This document shows, piece by piece, positions 7,926 to 16,462 of a DNA stretch of 64,000 bases. The notes beneath the pieces were generated by a model, which made no database searches, was not told the origin of the DNA, and was given only the letters and a program-made list of their open reading frames with translations. The position numbers and the translations under genes are program-made. Origin of the DNA: Kibdelosporangium banguiense (GTDB lineage Bacteria > Actinomycetota > Actinomycetes > Mycobacteriales > Pseudonocardiaceae); contig NZ_JAGINW010000001.1 of assembly GCF_017876405.1 (NCBI RefSeq), positions 1,687,203 to 1,751,202 on the forward strand, written 5' to 3'. The stretch's first letter is position 1; every line of letters starts with the position of its first letter.

Positions 7926-8363
7926 TCAGTCGGCGATGTCGGCCTGAGCGATCACCTTGGTGATCCGGCCCCGGACCAGATACTCCCCCGCGACGGCGTT
8001 GCGCTTGCCGTAGGCAGGGCCGTTCTCCTCGCCCATGTACCGGGCCCCGAGGCGAGTGGCCCACAGCAGGGACTCGTCCAGGTCCTCGCTCAGCTCGGCC
8101 TCGCCGTGGAAAACGACGAACGAGTAGGGAGCGACGTCCAGGTCCACGCACATCGAGAATCGCGGATCCCGCTGAAGTGCCTTGCCTTTCAGCGAGGTCG
8201 CGGCTGTGTTGAAGATGATCTCGTCGTGGCCGTCCGCCTCGTTGAGCAGGAACCAGATCGGAGCGACGTGGGCCGCGCCGTTGGCACGGACGGTGGCGAG
8301 TTTGCCGGTGCGGGTGCCGTGCATGGCGAAGTCCCACCACTGTTCCCGGGTCATGATGTACAT
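7926..8363 (-). CDS. Pyridoxamine 5'-phosphate oxidase-fold protein (PPOX, possibly F420/FMN-dependent)
   Basis: About 145 residues with the split-barrel flavin/F420-binding pattern: GKLATVRANGAAHVAPIWF near the N-terminus, a hydrophobic strand (IIFNTAATSLKGKALQRDP) and RFSMCVDLDVAPYSFVV. Members of this class reduce or oxidise small substrates, or bind F420, FMN or haem; the exact cofactor cannot be read from sequence. Three start codons are close together (ATG 8354, ATG 8363 and a GTG near 8372 behind a GGGG run). I give the middle one. It is the last gene of the minus-strand run that starts at the molybdenum hydroxylase operon but probably has its own promoter. Confidence 0.75.
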   Translation of the reverse strand: MYIMTREQWWDFAMHGTRTGKLATVRANGAAHVAPIWFLLNEADGHDEIIFNTAATSLKGKALQRDPRFSMCVDLDVAPYSFVVFHGEAELSEDLDESLLWATRLGARYMGEENGPAYGKRNAVAGEYLVRGRITKVIAQADIAD

Positions 8364-8407
8364 GGAGATCACGATGCCCCATCCGGGGCGCAAGCACACC
8401 TTGAGGG

Positions 8408-9559
8408 CTACTTACCTTGGCGAGTAAGGCCTTCCTGACCCGCGCCGCGGGACAGCACGATGCCGTCGGTGCGGGTGACGGCCTCGGCTCGGCGAGGGTC
8501 GGTGTTGTCCTTGGAAAGATCCCGCAGCCGGATGGGCGGGCCGAGATCAATCAGAGTCGGGGTGTACTCCGCCTTGTCCACTTCCCAGCCGGTGGCCGTC
8601 TTGGTGAAGTGGAAGCGGGCTATCACGCCCTCCTCGGAGACACCTTTGGGTTCCGAGTGTTTCGCGATGTGGTTGCCCAGGCCGTAGGCGACCCATTTCT
8701 TGTTGATCTTTTCGAAGGGCTGCACCACATGCGCGTGGTGGCCGATGATCAGCTCGATACTGGGGTCTCCCAGCAGTTTCTGGGCATCCCGCCGCTGGGC
8801 GGCGGTCGGTTCGTGCACGAATTCGGTGCCCCAGTGCAGGGAGGCGACCACCACTTCGGCGCCCGCGGCCTTGGCCGCTTTCGCCGAGGCGATCACGTCG
8901 TCGGCTTTCAGGGTGTTGGAGAGCCAGGGTTTGCCGGGCGGGAGCTGTCTGCCGTTGAAGCCGAACGTGTAGGAGACCTGCCCGACTTTCACCCCGCCCA
9001 CGTCGTAGATCAGCGGTTTGCGGGCCTCGGTGTCGTCGCGGGCCGATCCGGTGTGTTTGACACCGGCCTTATCCAGGGTGTCCAGGGTCCGGGCGACGCC
9101 GGATTCGCCCATGTCCAGGGTGTGGTTGGAGGCTGTCGAACAACCGTCGTAACCGGTGTCCTTCAAGGCTGTCGCGACTTCCGGCGGCGCGTTGAACTCG
9201 GGGTAGCCCTTGAACGGGCCCTCGGCCGTGGCGAGCGGCACTTCCAGGTGGCACAGCGCCAGGTCAGCGCCGGAGATGGCGGGCTTCACGCCGGCGAAGA
9301 TCTGGCTGTAATCCCGTTTTCCACCGCCGTCCTGGGTGGCCTGATCGGTCAGCGCCGGATGGATCAGCACGTCACCGGTGGCCACCAGGGTGAAGCCCTG
9401 CAGCGCGGGCGCCGGCGTCGTCTGACCGGCCAGGCCCTGCTGCAGGTCCGGCGGCGAGGACGGAACTGAGATCTTGGTGTTCGGAGCCTGCGACCCGCAG
9501 CCGGCGACGAGCGAGACCGCGGACAAACTCGCGAGCAGGATCCGGCGCATGCGCGCCAT
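8408..9559 (-). CDS. CapA-family metallophosphatase-like lipoprotein
   Basis: A 383-residue protein with a lipoprotein signal peptide (MARMRRILLASLS.., lipobox VAGC, Cys21) and a CapA/PGA_cap domain. Typical motifs are LVATGDVLIHP near the start of the domain, LEVPLA, STASNHTLDMG, VASLHWGTEFVHEPTAAQ and IIGHHAHVVQP. The family has a calcineurin-like metallophosphoesterase fold with Asp/His/Asn metal ligands. CapA itself acts in poly-gamma-glutamate capsule export, but most actinobacterial members are uncharacterised lipoproteins, and no other capsule genes are present. It begins 12 bases after the coxG stop and may be read from the same transcript. Confidence 0.8.
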   Translation of the reverse strand: MARMRRILLASLSAVSLVAGCGSQAPNTKISVPSSPPDLQQGLAGQTTPAPALQGFTLVATGDVLIHPALTDQATQDGGGKRDYSQIFAGVKPAISGADLALCHLEVPLATAEGPFKGYPEFNAPPEVATALKDTGYDGCSTASNHTLDMGESGVARTLDTLDKAGVKHTGSARDDTEARKPLIYDVGGVKVGQVSYTFGFNGRQLPPGKPWLSNTLKADDVIASAKAAKAAGAEVVVASLHWGTEFVHEPTAAQRRDAQKLLGDPSIELIIGHHAHVVQPFEKINKKWVAYGLGNHIAKHSEPKGVSEEGVIARFHFTKTATGWEVDKAEYTPTLIDLGPPIRLRDLSKDNTDPRRAEAVTRTDGIVLSRGAGQEGLTRQGK

Positions 9560-9571
9560 ACTGCCAGGAGT

Positions 9572-10213
9572 TTATTTTCCGCGTCGGCGGAATAGCAGAA
9601 ACACCACGACGATTACGACAATGATCAATGGTGCCAAGCGTTTCAGTACAGGCGTTCCGGCAAACGACACCAGATCGATCGGTTCCGCCGTGGGCGGATC
9701 CGGCACAGCGCGCAACGGCTCGACTACAGGCGCGGCCTTCTTTTCCGCTGCGGCAGGCTGTTGCGGCTCTGGCGAGTCACCTAGTTGTTTTGCCAGATTT
9801 CCGGCAAAAGTATCCAGGATCCGGCCGCCGACCTCCGCGATCATTCCCCGGCCGAACTGGGCCGGTTTGCCGGTGATGGTCAGCTCGGTGGTGACCGACC
9901 CGGTCGTCACACCGTCCTTTTCGGACAGCTGAACCGTCACGTCGGCCGCGGCCGTGCCGCTGCGGGTGTCCTTGCCCGCCGCTTTGATCTTGACTTGCCT
10001 TGCCGCCTCGTCGCTTTCCACGAATTCGCCGGTCCCCTTGTACAGCAAGGAGATCGGGCCGAGTTTGACCTTCACCGAACCGGCGAAGGCCGAGCCGTCG
10101 ACGCTGGTCAGGGTGGCGCCGGGCATGCACGGCGCCACCCTTTCCGGGTCCAGCAGGGCCCGCCAGACGACATCAACCGGCGCATTGACGGTGAACTGAT
10201 GATCCAGCTGCAC
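9572..10213 (-). CDS. coxG: CoxG-family SRPBCC protein with C-terminal membrane anchor
   Basis: 213 residues. Residues 1-150 are a SRPBCC/CoxG domain (QFTVNAPVDVVWRALLDPERVAPCMPGA; later KVKLGPISLLYKGTGEF). A linker and a C-terminal hydrophobic helix (about 190-208, LAPLIIVVIVVVFLLF) followed by basic residues anchor it to the inner face of the membrane. In aerobic CO oxidisers CoxG is reported to recruit CO dehydrogenase to the membrane. The GTG start has AAGGAGA upstream. It lies 13 bases after the medium-subunit gene, the usual position in cox-type operons. Confidence 0.85.
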   Translation of the reverse strand: MQLDHQFTVNAPVDVVWRALLDPERVAPCMPGATLTSVDGSAFAGSVKVKLGPISLLYKGTGEFVESDEAARQVKIKAAGKDTRSGTAAADVTVQLSEKDGVTTGSVTTELTITGKPAQFGRGMIAEVGGRILDTFAGNLAKQLGDSPEPQQPAAAEKKAAPVVEPLRAVPDPPTAEPIDLVSFAGTPVLKRLAPLIIVVIVVVFLLFRRRGK

Positions 10214-10226
10214 AGGCCCTGTCTCC

Positions 10227-11078
10227 TTATCCGATCGCTGCGGTCAAAGCACGGCCGGTAAGCACGCGAGCAAGATGACTACGGTACTCGCCGTCAGCGT
10301 TGCCGTCACTGGTCGGATTCGTGTCGTTCGCGGCGTGCGCGGCCGCCGCCTTGATGTTCTCCGCGGTCGCCGCCTGACCGACCAGGGCCTCCTCGACCGC
10401 ACGCGCACGCACGGGCGTGGGAGCCATGTTGGTCAAGCCGACACGGGCCTCGGCGATGGTGCCGCCCTCGGTCCGGACCGTCGCCGCGACCGCGACGATG
10501 GACCAGGCCTGCGCGACCCGGTTGAACTTCTCGTAGTGCGCACGCCACCCGGTCAGCTTGGGTATCCGCACTTCCACGAGCAGTTCCGACGGCGCCAACG
10601 AGGTCGTGAAGTAGTCCACGAAGAACTCCGACGCGGGCACGGACCTGCGGCCGTCCATACCGGCCACGACCATCACAGCGTCCATCGCCAAGGCAGGGGC
10701 CAACAGGTCACCACCGGGGTCGGCGTGGGCGAGCGAACCGCCGAACGTGCCCCGGTGCCGGATCTGCGGGTCGGCGACCGTGTCGGTCGCCGCCGCGATC
10801 AGCAAGGCGTGTTCACGCACCAACGGGTCCCGTTGGACGTCGTAGTGCGTGGTCATCGCCCCGATCACGATCGCGTCGCCGTCCTCCCGGACACCGCGCA
10901 ACTCGGGAATCCTGCCGACGTCGATCAGTTTCGCCGGCGCGGCCAGACGCATCCGCAGTACCGGCAGCAGGCTCTGGCCACCGGCGATGACCTTGCCGTC
11001 GTCGCCCGCGTCCGCCAGCTCACGGACCGCGTCGTCCACTGTGGCCGGTGCGACGTAGTCGAACTGTGCCGGGATCAT
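10227..11078 (-). CDS. coxM: Molybdenum hydroxylase FAD-binding (medium) subunit, CoxM type
   Basis: A 283-residue FAD-binding PCMH-type subunit that passes electrons from the iron-sulfur subunit to FAD. Visible are the N-terminal AP-x-TVDDAVREL pattern, the FAD-contact loop AGGQSLLPVLRMRL (about 33-46), and TVADPQIRHRGTFGGSLAHADPGGD (written here in parts: TVADPQIRHRGT, GGSLAHADP), where the second FAD loop lies. The ATG overlaps the stop of the large-subunit gene (ATGA, 11075-11078). The order small-large-medium is the one usually seen in form II-like operons, whereas the classical form I order is medium-small-large. Confidence 0.9.
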   Translation of the reverse strand: MIPAQFDYVAPATVDDAVRELADAGDDGKVIAGGQSLLPVLRMRLAAPAKLIDVGRIPELRGVREDGDAIVIGAMTTHYDVQRDPLVREHALLIAAATDTVADPQIRHRGTFGGSLAHADPGGDLLAPALAMDAVMVVAGMDGRRSVPASEFFVDYFTTSLAPSELLVEVRIPKLTGWRAHYEKFNRVAQAWSIVAVAATVRTEGGTIAEARVGLTNMAPTPVRARAVEEALVGQAATAENIKAAAAHAANDTNPTSDGNADGEYRSHLARVLTGRALTAAIG

Positions 11079-13444
11079 CGCGCACCTCCCTGGATGGCCT
11101 GCCACACCCGCATCGGCGAGCACGGCATCTCGACGTCCCGGACACCCATGTGCCGCAACGCGTCCACGATCGCGTTCACCACGGCCGGGGTCGAGGCGAT
11201 CGTCCCGGCCTCACCGACTCCCTTGACGCCCAACGGGTTCGTCGTCGAAGGGGTTTCGGTCCGGTCGGTGGTGAAGCTCGGCATGTCCGCCGCGGACGGC
11301 AGGTAGTAGTCCGCGAACGTGCCGCTGGTCAGGTTCCCGCTCTCGTCGTGCACGGCCTCCTCGTACAGTGCCTGGGCGATGCCCTGCGCCAGACCGCCGT
11401 GCACCTGGCCTTCCACGATCAGCGGGTTGACCACCTTGCCGACATCGTCGACACAGACATAGGACCGGATCGTCACCTTGCCCGTCTCGGTGTCCACCTC
11501 GGCCGCACACAGGTGTGTCCCATGTGGATACGAGAAGTTCTCCGGGTCGTAGGTGGCTTCGGAGTCGAGGCTCGGCTCCATCCCCTCGGGCAGATCGTGC
11601 GCGAAGAACGTCGCCAGCGCCACGTCCTGGATCCCGACGGCCTGGTCGGTGCCCCGGACGGTGAACTTGCCACCGGTGAACTCCAGGTCGTCCGGCGAGC
11701 ACTCGAGCATGTGCGCCGCAACGGGTTTCGCCTTCTGCACGACCCGGTCGGCCGCCATCACCAGCGCCGTCCCGCCGACGGTCAGCGAACGCGAACCGTA
11801 GGTGTCCATGCCCTTGGGCGAGAACTGCGTGTCGCCGTGCAGGACCTCGATGTCCTCGAACGGAACACCGAGCCGGTCGGCCACGATCTGGCTCCAGGCC
11901 GTCGCATGGCCCTGGCCGTGCGCGGTCGAACCAGTGATCACCTCGACCTTGCCGGTCGGCAGCATGCGCACCGCGGCATGCTCCCAACCGCCTGCGCCGT
12001 AAGCCAACGAGCCGAGCACCCGGGACGGTGCCAGACCGCACATCTCGGTGTAGGTGGAGATACCGATGCCGAGCTGGACCGGGTCGTTGGACGCCCGGCG
12101 CTGCTCCTGCTCACTGCGCAGCCCGTCGTAGTCGAAGAGCTGCATGGCCCGTTGCGTCGCGGCTTCATAGTTGCCGGAGTCGTACGTCAGACCGGCCACC
12201 GTGGTGAACGGGAACTCCTCGTGCTTGATCCAGTTCTTCTCCCGCAACGCCATCGGGTCCATGCCGAGCTCGACGGCGAGCTCGTCCATGATCCGCTCGA
12301 CCGCGAAGGTGGCCTCCGGACGGCCCGCGCCGCGATAGGCGTCGGTGATCGTCTTGTTGGTGAACACGTTCGTGCATACGAACCGGTACGACGGGAACTT
12401 GTAGATCGCGTTGAACATGAACGCGCCCAGGATCGGCACGCCCGGTCCGACCGCGCCGAGATACGCGCCCATGTCGGCCATCAGCTCGACTTTGAGCCCG
12501 GTGACTGTGCCGTCGCGGTTGGCCGTGATGGTGATGTCCTGGATCTGGTCGCGGCCGTGGTGCGCGGTGACCATGCAGTCCGACCGGCTCTCGGTCCACT
12601 TGACCGGTTTGCCGATCTTCCGGGCGAGAAGGACCGCCATCATCTCCTCGGGCAGGATGGCGATCTTGCCGCCGAAACCGCCACCGACATCGGGGGCGAT
12701 CACCCGTATCTTGTGCTCCTCGATCCCGAGGGTCAGCGCGGTCATCACCCGCAGGATGTGCGGGATCTGGGTGGACGACCACATCGTCAGCTGGGAGCCG
12801 GTCGGGTCCACGACCGTCGACCGCGGTTCCATGAACGCCGGGATCAGGCGCTGCTGGCGGAACCGGCGGGTGACCGTGACCTCGGCGTCCTGGATGGCCT
12901 TCTCGACGTCGCCACCGGTGCCCGCCTCGCCCGAGTCGAAGATCCATACCGCGTTGCGGTTGGTGCCCAGGCTCTCGTGGATGACGTTGTGGCCCTCGGC
13001 CAGAGCGGCCTCCATGTCCAGTACCACCGGCAATGCGGAGTACTCGACGTCGATCGACTCGAGCGCGTCCTCGGCCTCCGCGGCGGACCGCGCGACCACC
13101 ACGGCCACGCCTTCACCGGCGAAGTTCACCTTGTCCGCGGCCAGAACCGGGCGCCGAGGGTGTTTCATGTCGGGCGTGATCGGCCACGCGCACGGCAGCT
13201 CGATCTTGCTTTCCGGGTCCAGGTCCGTGGCCGTGAAAACCGCCATCACACCGGGCATCTCCCGCGCCGCGGACGTGTCGATGCTGACGATCTTGGCGTG
13301 GGCCAGCGGGCTGCGCAGCACCGCGAGGTGCAGCATCCCGGGCAGAGTCATGTTGTCGGTCCACCGCGTCCGGCCGGTGATCAGCCGAGCGTCTTCTTTG
13401 CGGCGGCGAGCCCTTCCTACCTCGGGCTCGGCGGTTGCGGTCAT
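11075..13444 (-). CDS. coxL: Molybdenum hydroxylase large subunit, CoxL-like, form II
   Basis: A 789-residue xanthine dehydrogenase-family catalytic subunit that binds the molybdopterin cytosine dinucleotide cofactor. N-terminal a/b hammerhead domain (about 20-130), then the Mo-cofactor domains with GGGFGGK, GQGHATAW and the active-site region GVGEAGT near the C-terminus (Glu as general base). The signature loop reads TDAYRGAGRPEA. AYRGAGR is the form II pattern, not the AYxCSFR loop of proven form I CO dehydrogenases, so CO oxidation cannot be assumed. The substrate may be another small aldehyde, purine or aromatic compound. Start overlaps the small-subunit stop; end overlaps the medium-subunit start. 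Confidence 0.92.
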   Translation of the reverse strand: MTATAEPEVGRARRRKEDARLITGRTRWTDNMTLPGMLHLAVLRSPLAHAKIVSIDTSAAREMPGVMAVFTATDLDPESKIELPCAWPITPDMKHPRRPVLAADKVNFAGEGVAVVVARSAAEAEDALESIDVEYSALPVVLDMEAALAEGHNVIHESLGTNRNAVWIFDSGEAGTGGDVEKAIQDAEVTVTRRFRQQRLIPAFMEPRSTVVDPTGSQLTMWSSTQIPHILRVMTALTLGIEEHKIRVIAPDVGGGFGGKIAILPEEMMAVLLARKIGKPVKWTESRSDCMVTAHHGRDQIQDITITANRDGTVTGLKVELMADMGAYLGAVGPGVPILGAFMFNAIYKFPSYRFVCTNVFTNKTITDAYRGAGRPEATFAVERIMDELAVELGMDPMALREKNWIKHEEFPFTTVAGLTYDSGNYEAATQRAMQLFDYDGLRSEQEQRRASNDPVQLGIGISTYTEMCGLAPSRVLGSLAYGAGGWEHAAVRMLPTGKVEVITGSTAHGQGHATAWSQIVADRLGVPFEDIEVLHGDTQFSPKGMDTYGSRSLTVGGTALVMAADRVVQKAKPVAAHMLECSPDDLEFTGGKFTVRGTDQAVGIQDVALATFFAHDLPEGMEPSLDSEATYDPENFSYPHGTHLCAAEVDTETGKVTIRSYVCVDDVGKVVNPLIVEGQVHGGLAQGIAQALYEEAVHDESGNLTSGTFADYYLPSAADMPSFTTDRTETPSTTNPLGVKGVGEAGTIASTPAVVNAIVDALRHMGVRDVEMPCSPMRVWQAIQGGAR

Positions 13445-14019
13445 CAGTTACCGCCCCCAGTGTGCGAGTGTGCACGATCGGTGTTCTGTGTGTCCGAAGA
13501 CCTGCTTGCAGGGTCGAGCGTTGATTCAGCCACCTGCTCGGCTTCGGGGCCCGCGCCGGGCGCCATCTGCTGGGCGGCGTCCCGGACCGCGCGGACGATG
13601 TTCTGGTAGCCCGTGCACCGGCAGAGGTTTCCCTCCAGCCCGTGACGGACGGCGTGCTCGTCCGGGTCGGGGTTGTCGGCGAGCAGGTCGATCGACTGCA
13701 TGATCATTCCGGGCGTGCAGAACCCGCACTGCAGCGCGTGGTTGTCGTGGAACGCCTTCTGGACGGGGTGCATCTGGCCGTCGCGGGCGAGGCCCTCGAT
13801 CGTGGTGACTTCGCAGCCGTCGGCCTGGACTGCGAGAACTGAGCAGGACTTCACACTGTGCCCGTCCAGGTGCACGGTACAAGCCCCGCAATTGCTGGTG
13901 TCGCATCCGACCACGGTTCCGGTTTTGCCCAGCCGCTCACGCAGGTAGTGCACGAGCAACATGCGGGGCTCGACATCGTCCGTAAACCTGGTCCCGTCGA
14001 CGCTGACGGTGATCCGCAT
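13444..14019 (-). CDS. coxS: Molybdenum hydroxylase [2Fe-2S] (small) subunit, CoxS type
   Basis: 191 residues with two [2Fe-2S] clusters. The plant-type ferredoxin cluster uses [15 protein letters not shown] plus a later Cys (SVKSC). The second cluster uses CGFCTPGM and [10 protein letters not shown]. It transfers electrons from the Mo centre to FAD. I chose the ATG at 14019 (MRITVSVDG) because GGAGG lies just upstream and family members begin this way. The 184-base gap before it (14020-14203) separates it from xdhC and may carry a promoter, but I see no clear consensus. The C-terminal 35 residues after the second cluster are a hydrophilic extension longer than usual. Confidence 0.92.
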   Translation of the reverse strand: MRITVSVDGTRFTDDVEPRMLLVHYLRERLGKTGTVVGCDTSNCGACTVHLDGHSVKSCSVLAVQADGCEVTTIEGLARDGQMHPVQKAFHDNHALQCGFCTPGMIMQSIDLLADNPDPDEHAVRHGLEGNLCRCTGYQNIVRAVRDAAQQMAPGAGPEAEQVAESTLDPASRSSDTQNTDRAHSHTGGGN

Positions 14020-14203
14020 CGCGCCTCCAACGCTTGATCGGTGGTGGGCTCGGGAACTCATATGAGCGTGATCACACTCACACGCGTCCGAGCTTGCTAC
14101 CGGTTGACGACTCAATCAACCCCCGGTCGATTCAGTTCGGCAAGCGCGGATATATCAGCTAGTTAGCTCCGCAGACGCGGACTCTTTTTGGTCGAAACGC
14201 CTC

Positions 14204-15325
14204 TCAGAGGTGCTCCCGGTGAATAGGTCCCGCGGTCGCCACGAGCCGGTCTCCCTGACCGCCCCAGCGCAATGAGATGATCTCCGCCGCGATCGACACC
14301 GCGGTCTCCTCCGGGGTCCGGGCACCGAGGTCCAAACCGATCGGTGAGGACAATGTGGACAGTTCGGCCTCGGTCATGCCGGCCTCCCTGAGCCGGTCGA
14401 GCCGGTCCTCATGCGTCCGCCTCGACCCCATCGCGCCGACGTACCCCAGGTCAAGCCGGAGAGCCACCTGCAACACCGGCACGTCGAACTTCGGATCGTG
14501 CGTCAGAACGGCTACAACCGTGCGCGCGTCCACCCGTCCCGCCTCGGCTTCGGCAGCGAGATAGCGGTGTGGCCAGTCGACAACGACCTCGTCCGCCTCC
14601 GGGAACCGGCTCTTGGTCGCGAACACCGGCCGCGCGTCGCAAACCGTGACGCGGTAGCCGAGGAACGACCCGAGCCGGGCCATGGCGGACGCGAAATCGA
14701 TGGCACCGAAGACAAGCATCCGGGGCGGCGGCTCGAAGGAGGCCACGAACACGGCCATGCCTTCACCGCGGCGCTGACCTTCCGGGCCGTAGTGCATCGT
14801 GCCGGTACGGCCGGTGGCAAGCATGCCGCGGGCGTCGTCCACGACAGCGTCGTTGATCCGCGTCGTGCCGAGATCACCGGCGACCCGGTCGGCCCAGATC
14901 ACCATGCGCTTGCCGACCCGGCTGATATCCGGATGCTCGATGATCGTGGCCAGCGCGACACCGTGCTCGGAACGGATCGACTCGGCCAGCTCACCGAATT
15001 CCGGGAACGACTCCTGGCTGACCGGTTCGACGTACACATCAAGGATTCCGCCGCACGTCAGGCCGACCGCGAACGCGTCGTCATCGCTCACGCCATAGCG
15101 CTGCATGACCGGCTGGCTGTTCTCGATCACGCGCTGACCGAGGTCGTACACCGCGCCTTCGACACAGCCCCCGGACACACTGCCGAAAGCCTCGTCGTTC
15201 TGTGTGACCATCATGGCCGCCCCCGGCGAGCGCGGCGCCGAGCTGAAAGTCGCGACAACTGTCGCCAGCCCGACCGTCTCGCCGGCCTCGTACCGCTTGA
15301 CCAGCTCATCGAGCACGTCTCGCAC
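14204..15325 (-). CDS. XdhC/CoxF-type molybdenum cofactor insertion protein
   Basis: A 373-residue maturation protein of the XdhC/CoxI family, which protects and inserts the sulfurated Mo cofactor into molybdenum hydroxylases. The N-terminal domain has FSSAPRSPGAAMMV and SGGCVEGAVYDLG; the Cys of SGGCVEG is the conserved cofactor-handling residue. The C-terminal half is a Rossmann-like domain (VFGAIDFASAMARLGSFLGY, then AVLTHDPKFD and YVGAMGSRRT). The GTG start has GGAGG upstream and lies 20 bases inside the end of the VWA gene. An upstream extension to 15406 would lie inside the VWA gene and is rejected. Confidence 0.88.
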   Translation of the reverse strand: MRDVLDELVKRYEAGETVGLATVVATFSSAPRSPGAAMMVTQNDEAFGSVSGGCVEGAVYDLGQRVIENSQPVMQRYGVSDDDAFAVGLTCGGILDVYVEPVSQESFPEFGELAESIRSEHGVALATIIEHPDISRVGKRMVIWADRVAGDLGTTRINDAVVDDARGMLATGRTGTMHYGPEGQRRGEGMAVFVASFEPPPRMLVFGAIDFASAMARLGSFLGYRVTVCDARPVFATKSRFPEADEVVVDWPHRYLAAEAEAGRVDARTVVAVLTHDPKFDVPVLQVALRLDLGYVGAMGSRRTHEDRLDRLREAGMTEAELSTLSSPIGLDLGARTPEETAVSIAAEIISLRWGGQGDRLVATAGPIHREHL

Positions 15326-16415
15326 GGCGCACCTCCACCAGCAGTTCCTCCAGCGTCTGCATGCTGTGTCCAGCAAGCAACTTCTCAACGTGCCGCTGCG
15401 CGACAACGATCCCCGACTGCACCGGCTGGTAACCGGCGCGTCCGGCGTGCGGGTTCACCCAGAACACCGCGTGCGCGAGCCGCCGCAGCCTCGCCATCTG
15501 CTCACCGAGCAACCCTGGATCACCACGTTCCCAGCCGTCGGAGAACAACACGACCACCGCCTGACGCGCCACACCACGCTGTCCCCATCGATCCAGGAAC
15601 AGACGCAACGTGTCACCCAGACGTGTGCCACCGGCGAAATCCGGAACAGCACGGGACGCGGCCGCGAGCGCGACCTCGGGATCACGCTGGCGCAGCTGAC
15701 GTGAAACGCGGGTGAGCCGGGTACCGAGCGTGAACACTTCGGCAGGAGTTCGCCGCGCGACTGCGTGCGCGAACCGCAGCAGCGCATCGGCGTACGGACT
15801 CATCGAGCCGGAGACGTCCACAAGAAGCACAACCCGCCGAGGGCGCTTTCCCTTCCGCCGATACGCCAGCCGAACCGGTTCGCCCCCGGCTTCCCGCATG
15901 ATCCGCACGGTCCGGCGCGGATCCAGCTCGCCTCGCCGGTTCGGCCTGCGCCTGAGCGCCGCCCGCATCGGCGGTTCCGGCTTGAGCAGGTCCATCAGTT
16001 CGCGCAGATGCGCTCGTTCGGCCGGGCTCAGATCGCTGATGTCCCGCTGCCGCAGTACTTCCGTATCGCTGGCGGCGACGCCGAGCTCGTCGGGCTGATC
16101 ACCGCCCTCGCCGGACATCGGGACCGGCACCATCGCGGCGATCACACTGGTCTTCGGCTTTGCCTGAGCCTGCGGTCTGCCGGGTTTCGGGGGTCGTCCG
16201 GTGAACCAGGCCTGGAAAGCCTCGTGGTAGCGCGGCAGATCGTCGGGTTCGCCGCAGAGGGTGAGCCGGCCCGCCCAGTAGAGCTGGTCAGGTTCGGCGA
16301 TGTCGATGTGCTCGACGGCGTTGAGATAGGCCTGAACGCGTTCCGGTTCACACGCCAGTCCGGCGGCCCGCAACACGGCCGTGAACCCGACCAGCCCAGG
16401 TACCGGATCAGCCAC
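15306..16415 (-). CDS. CoxE-like von Willebrand A domain protein
   Basis: 369 residues. The C-terminal half is a VWA domain with an intact MIDAS motif DVSGSMS (in VVLLVDVSGSMSPYADALL) and a later VVLFSDGWERGDPG. The N-terminal half is the CoxE-type helical region. CoxE works with the MoxR-type AAA ATPase CoxD to assemble the [CuSMoO2] or Mo centre in CO dehydrogenase. I chose GTG 16415 because GAGAGG lies eight bases upstream; GTG 16424 overlaps that ribosome site. It ends inside the start of xdhC. Confidence 0.85.
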   Translation of the reverse strand: MADPVPGLVGFTAVLRAAGLACEPERVQAYLNAVEHIDIAEPDQLYWAGRLTLCGEPDDLPRYHEAFQAWFTGRPPKPGRPQAQAKPKTSVIAAMVPVPMSGEGGDQPDELGVAASDTEVLRQRDISDLSPAERAHLRELMDLLKPEPPMRAALRRRPNRRGELDPRRTVRIMREAGGEPVRLAYRRKGKRPRRVVLLVDVSGSMSPYADALLRFAHAVARRTPAEVFTLGTRLTRVSRQLRQRDPEVALAAASRAVPDFAGGTRLGDTLRLFLDRWGQRGVARQAVVVLFSDGWERGDPGLLGEQMARLRRLAHAVFWVNPHAGRAGYQPVQSGIVVAQRHVEKLLAGHSMQTLEELLVEVRRARRAR

Positions 16416-16432
16416 CCAGATCACCTCTCATA

Positions 16433-16457
16433 TGTCCCCAATGCCACATTGGGGGCA
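16433..16457 (-). repeat. Dispersed hairpin element, copy A (short)
   Basis: 11-bp stem with a single G-U type mismatch and a 3-nt loop, between the MoxR gene and the VWA gene on the same strand. On the minus strand it begins TGCCCCCAATGTGGC, the same core as the long hairpins at 37546 and 45933. Inside an operon it could act as a processing or attenuation site. Confidence 0.6.
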
Positions 16458-16462
16458 CAACA

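Noticed and set aside
11048..13609. 853-residue open frame on the plus strand opposite the molybdenum hydroxylase large subunit
   Set aside because: His/Arg/Asp-rich translation with no domains; mirror of a GC-rich gene. The real gene is on the minus strand.
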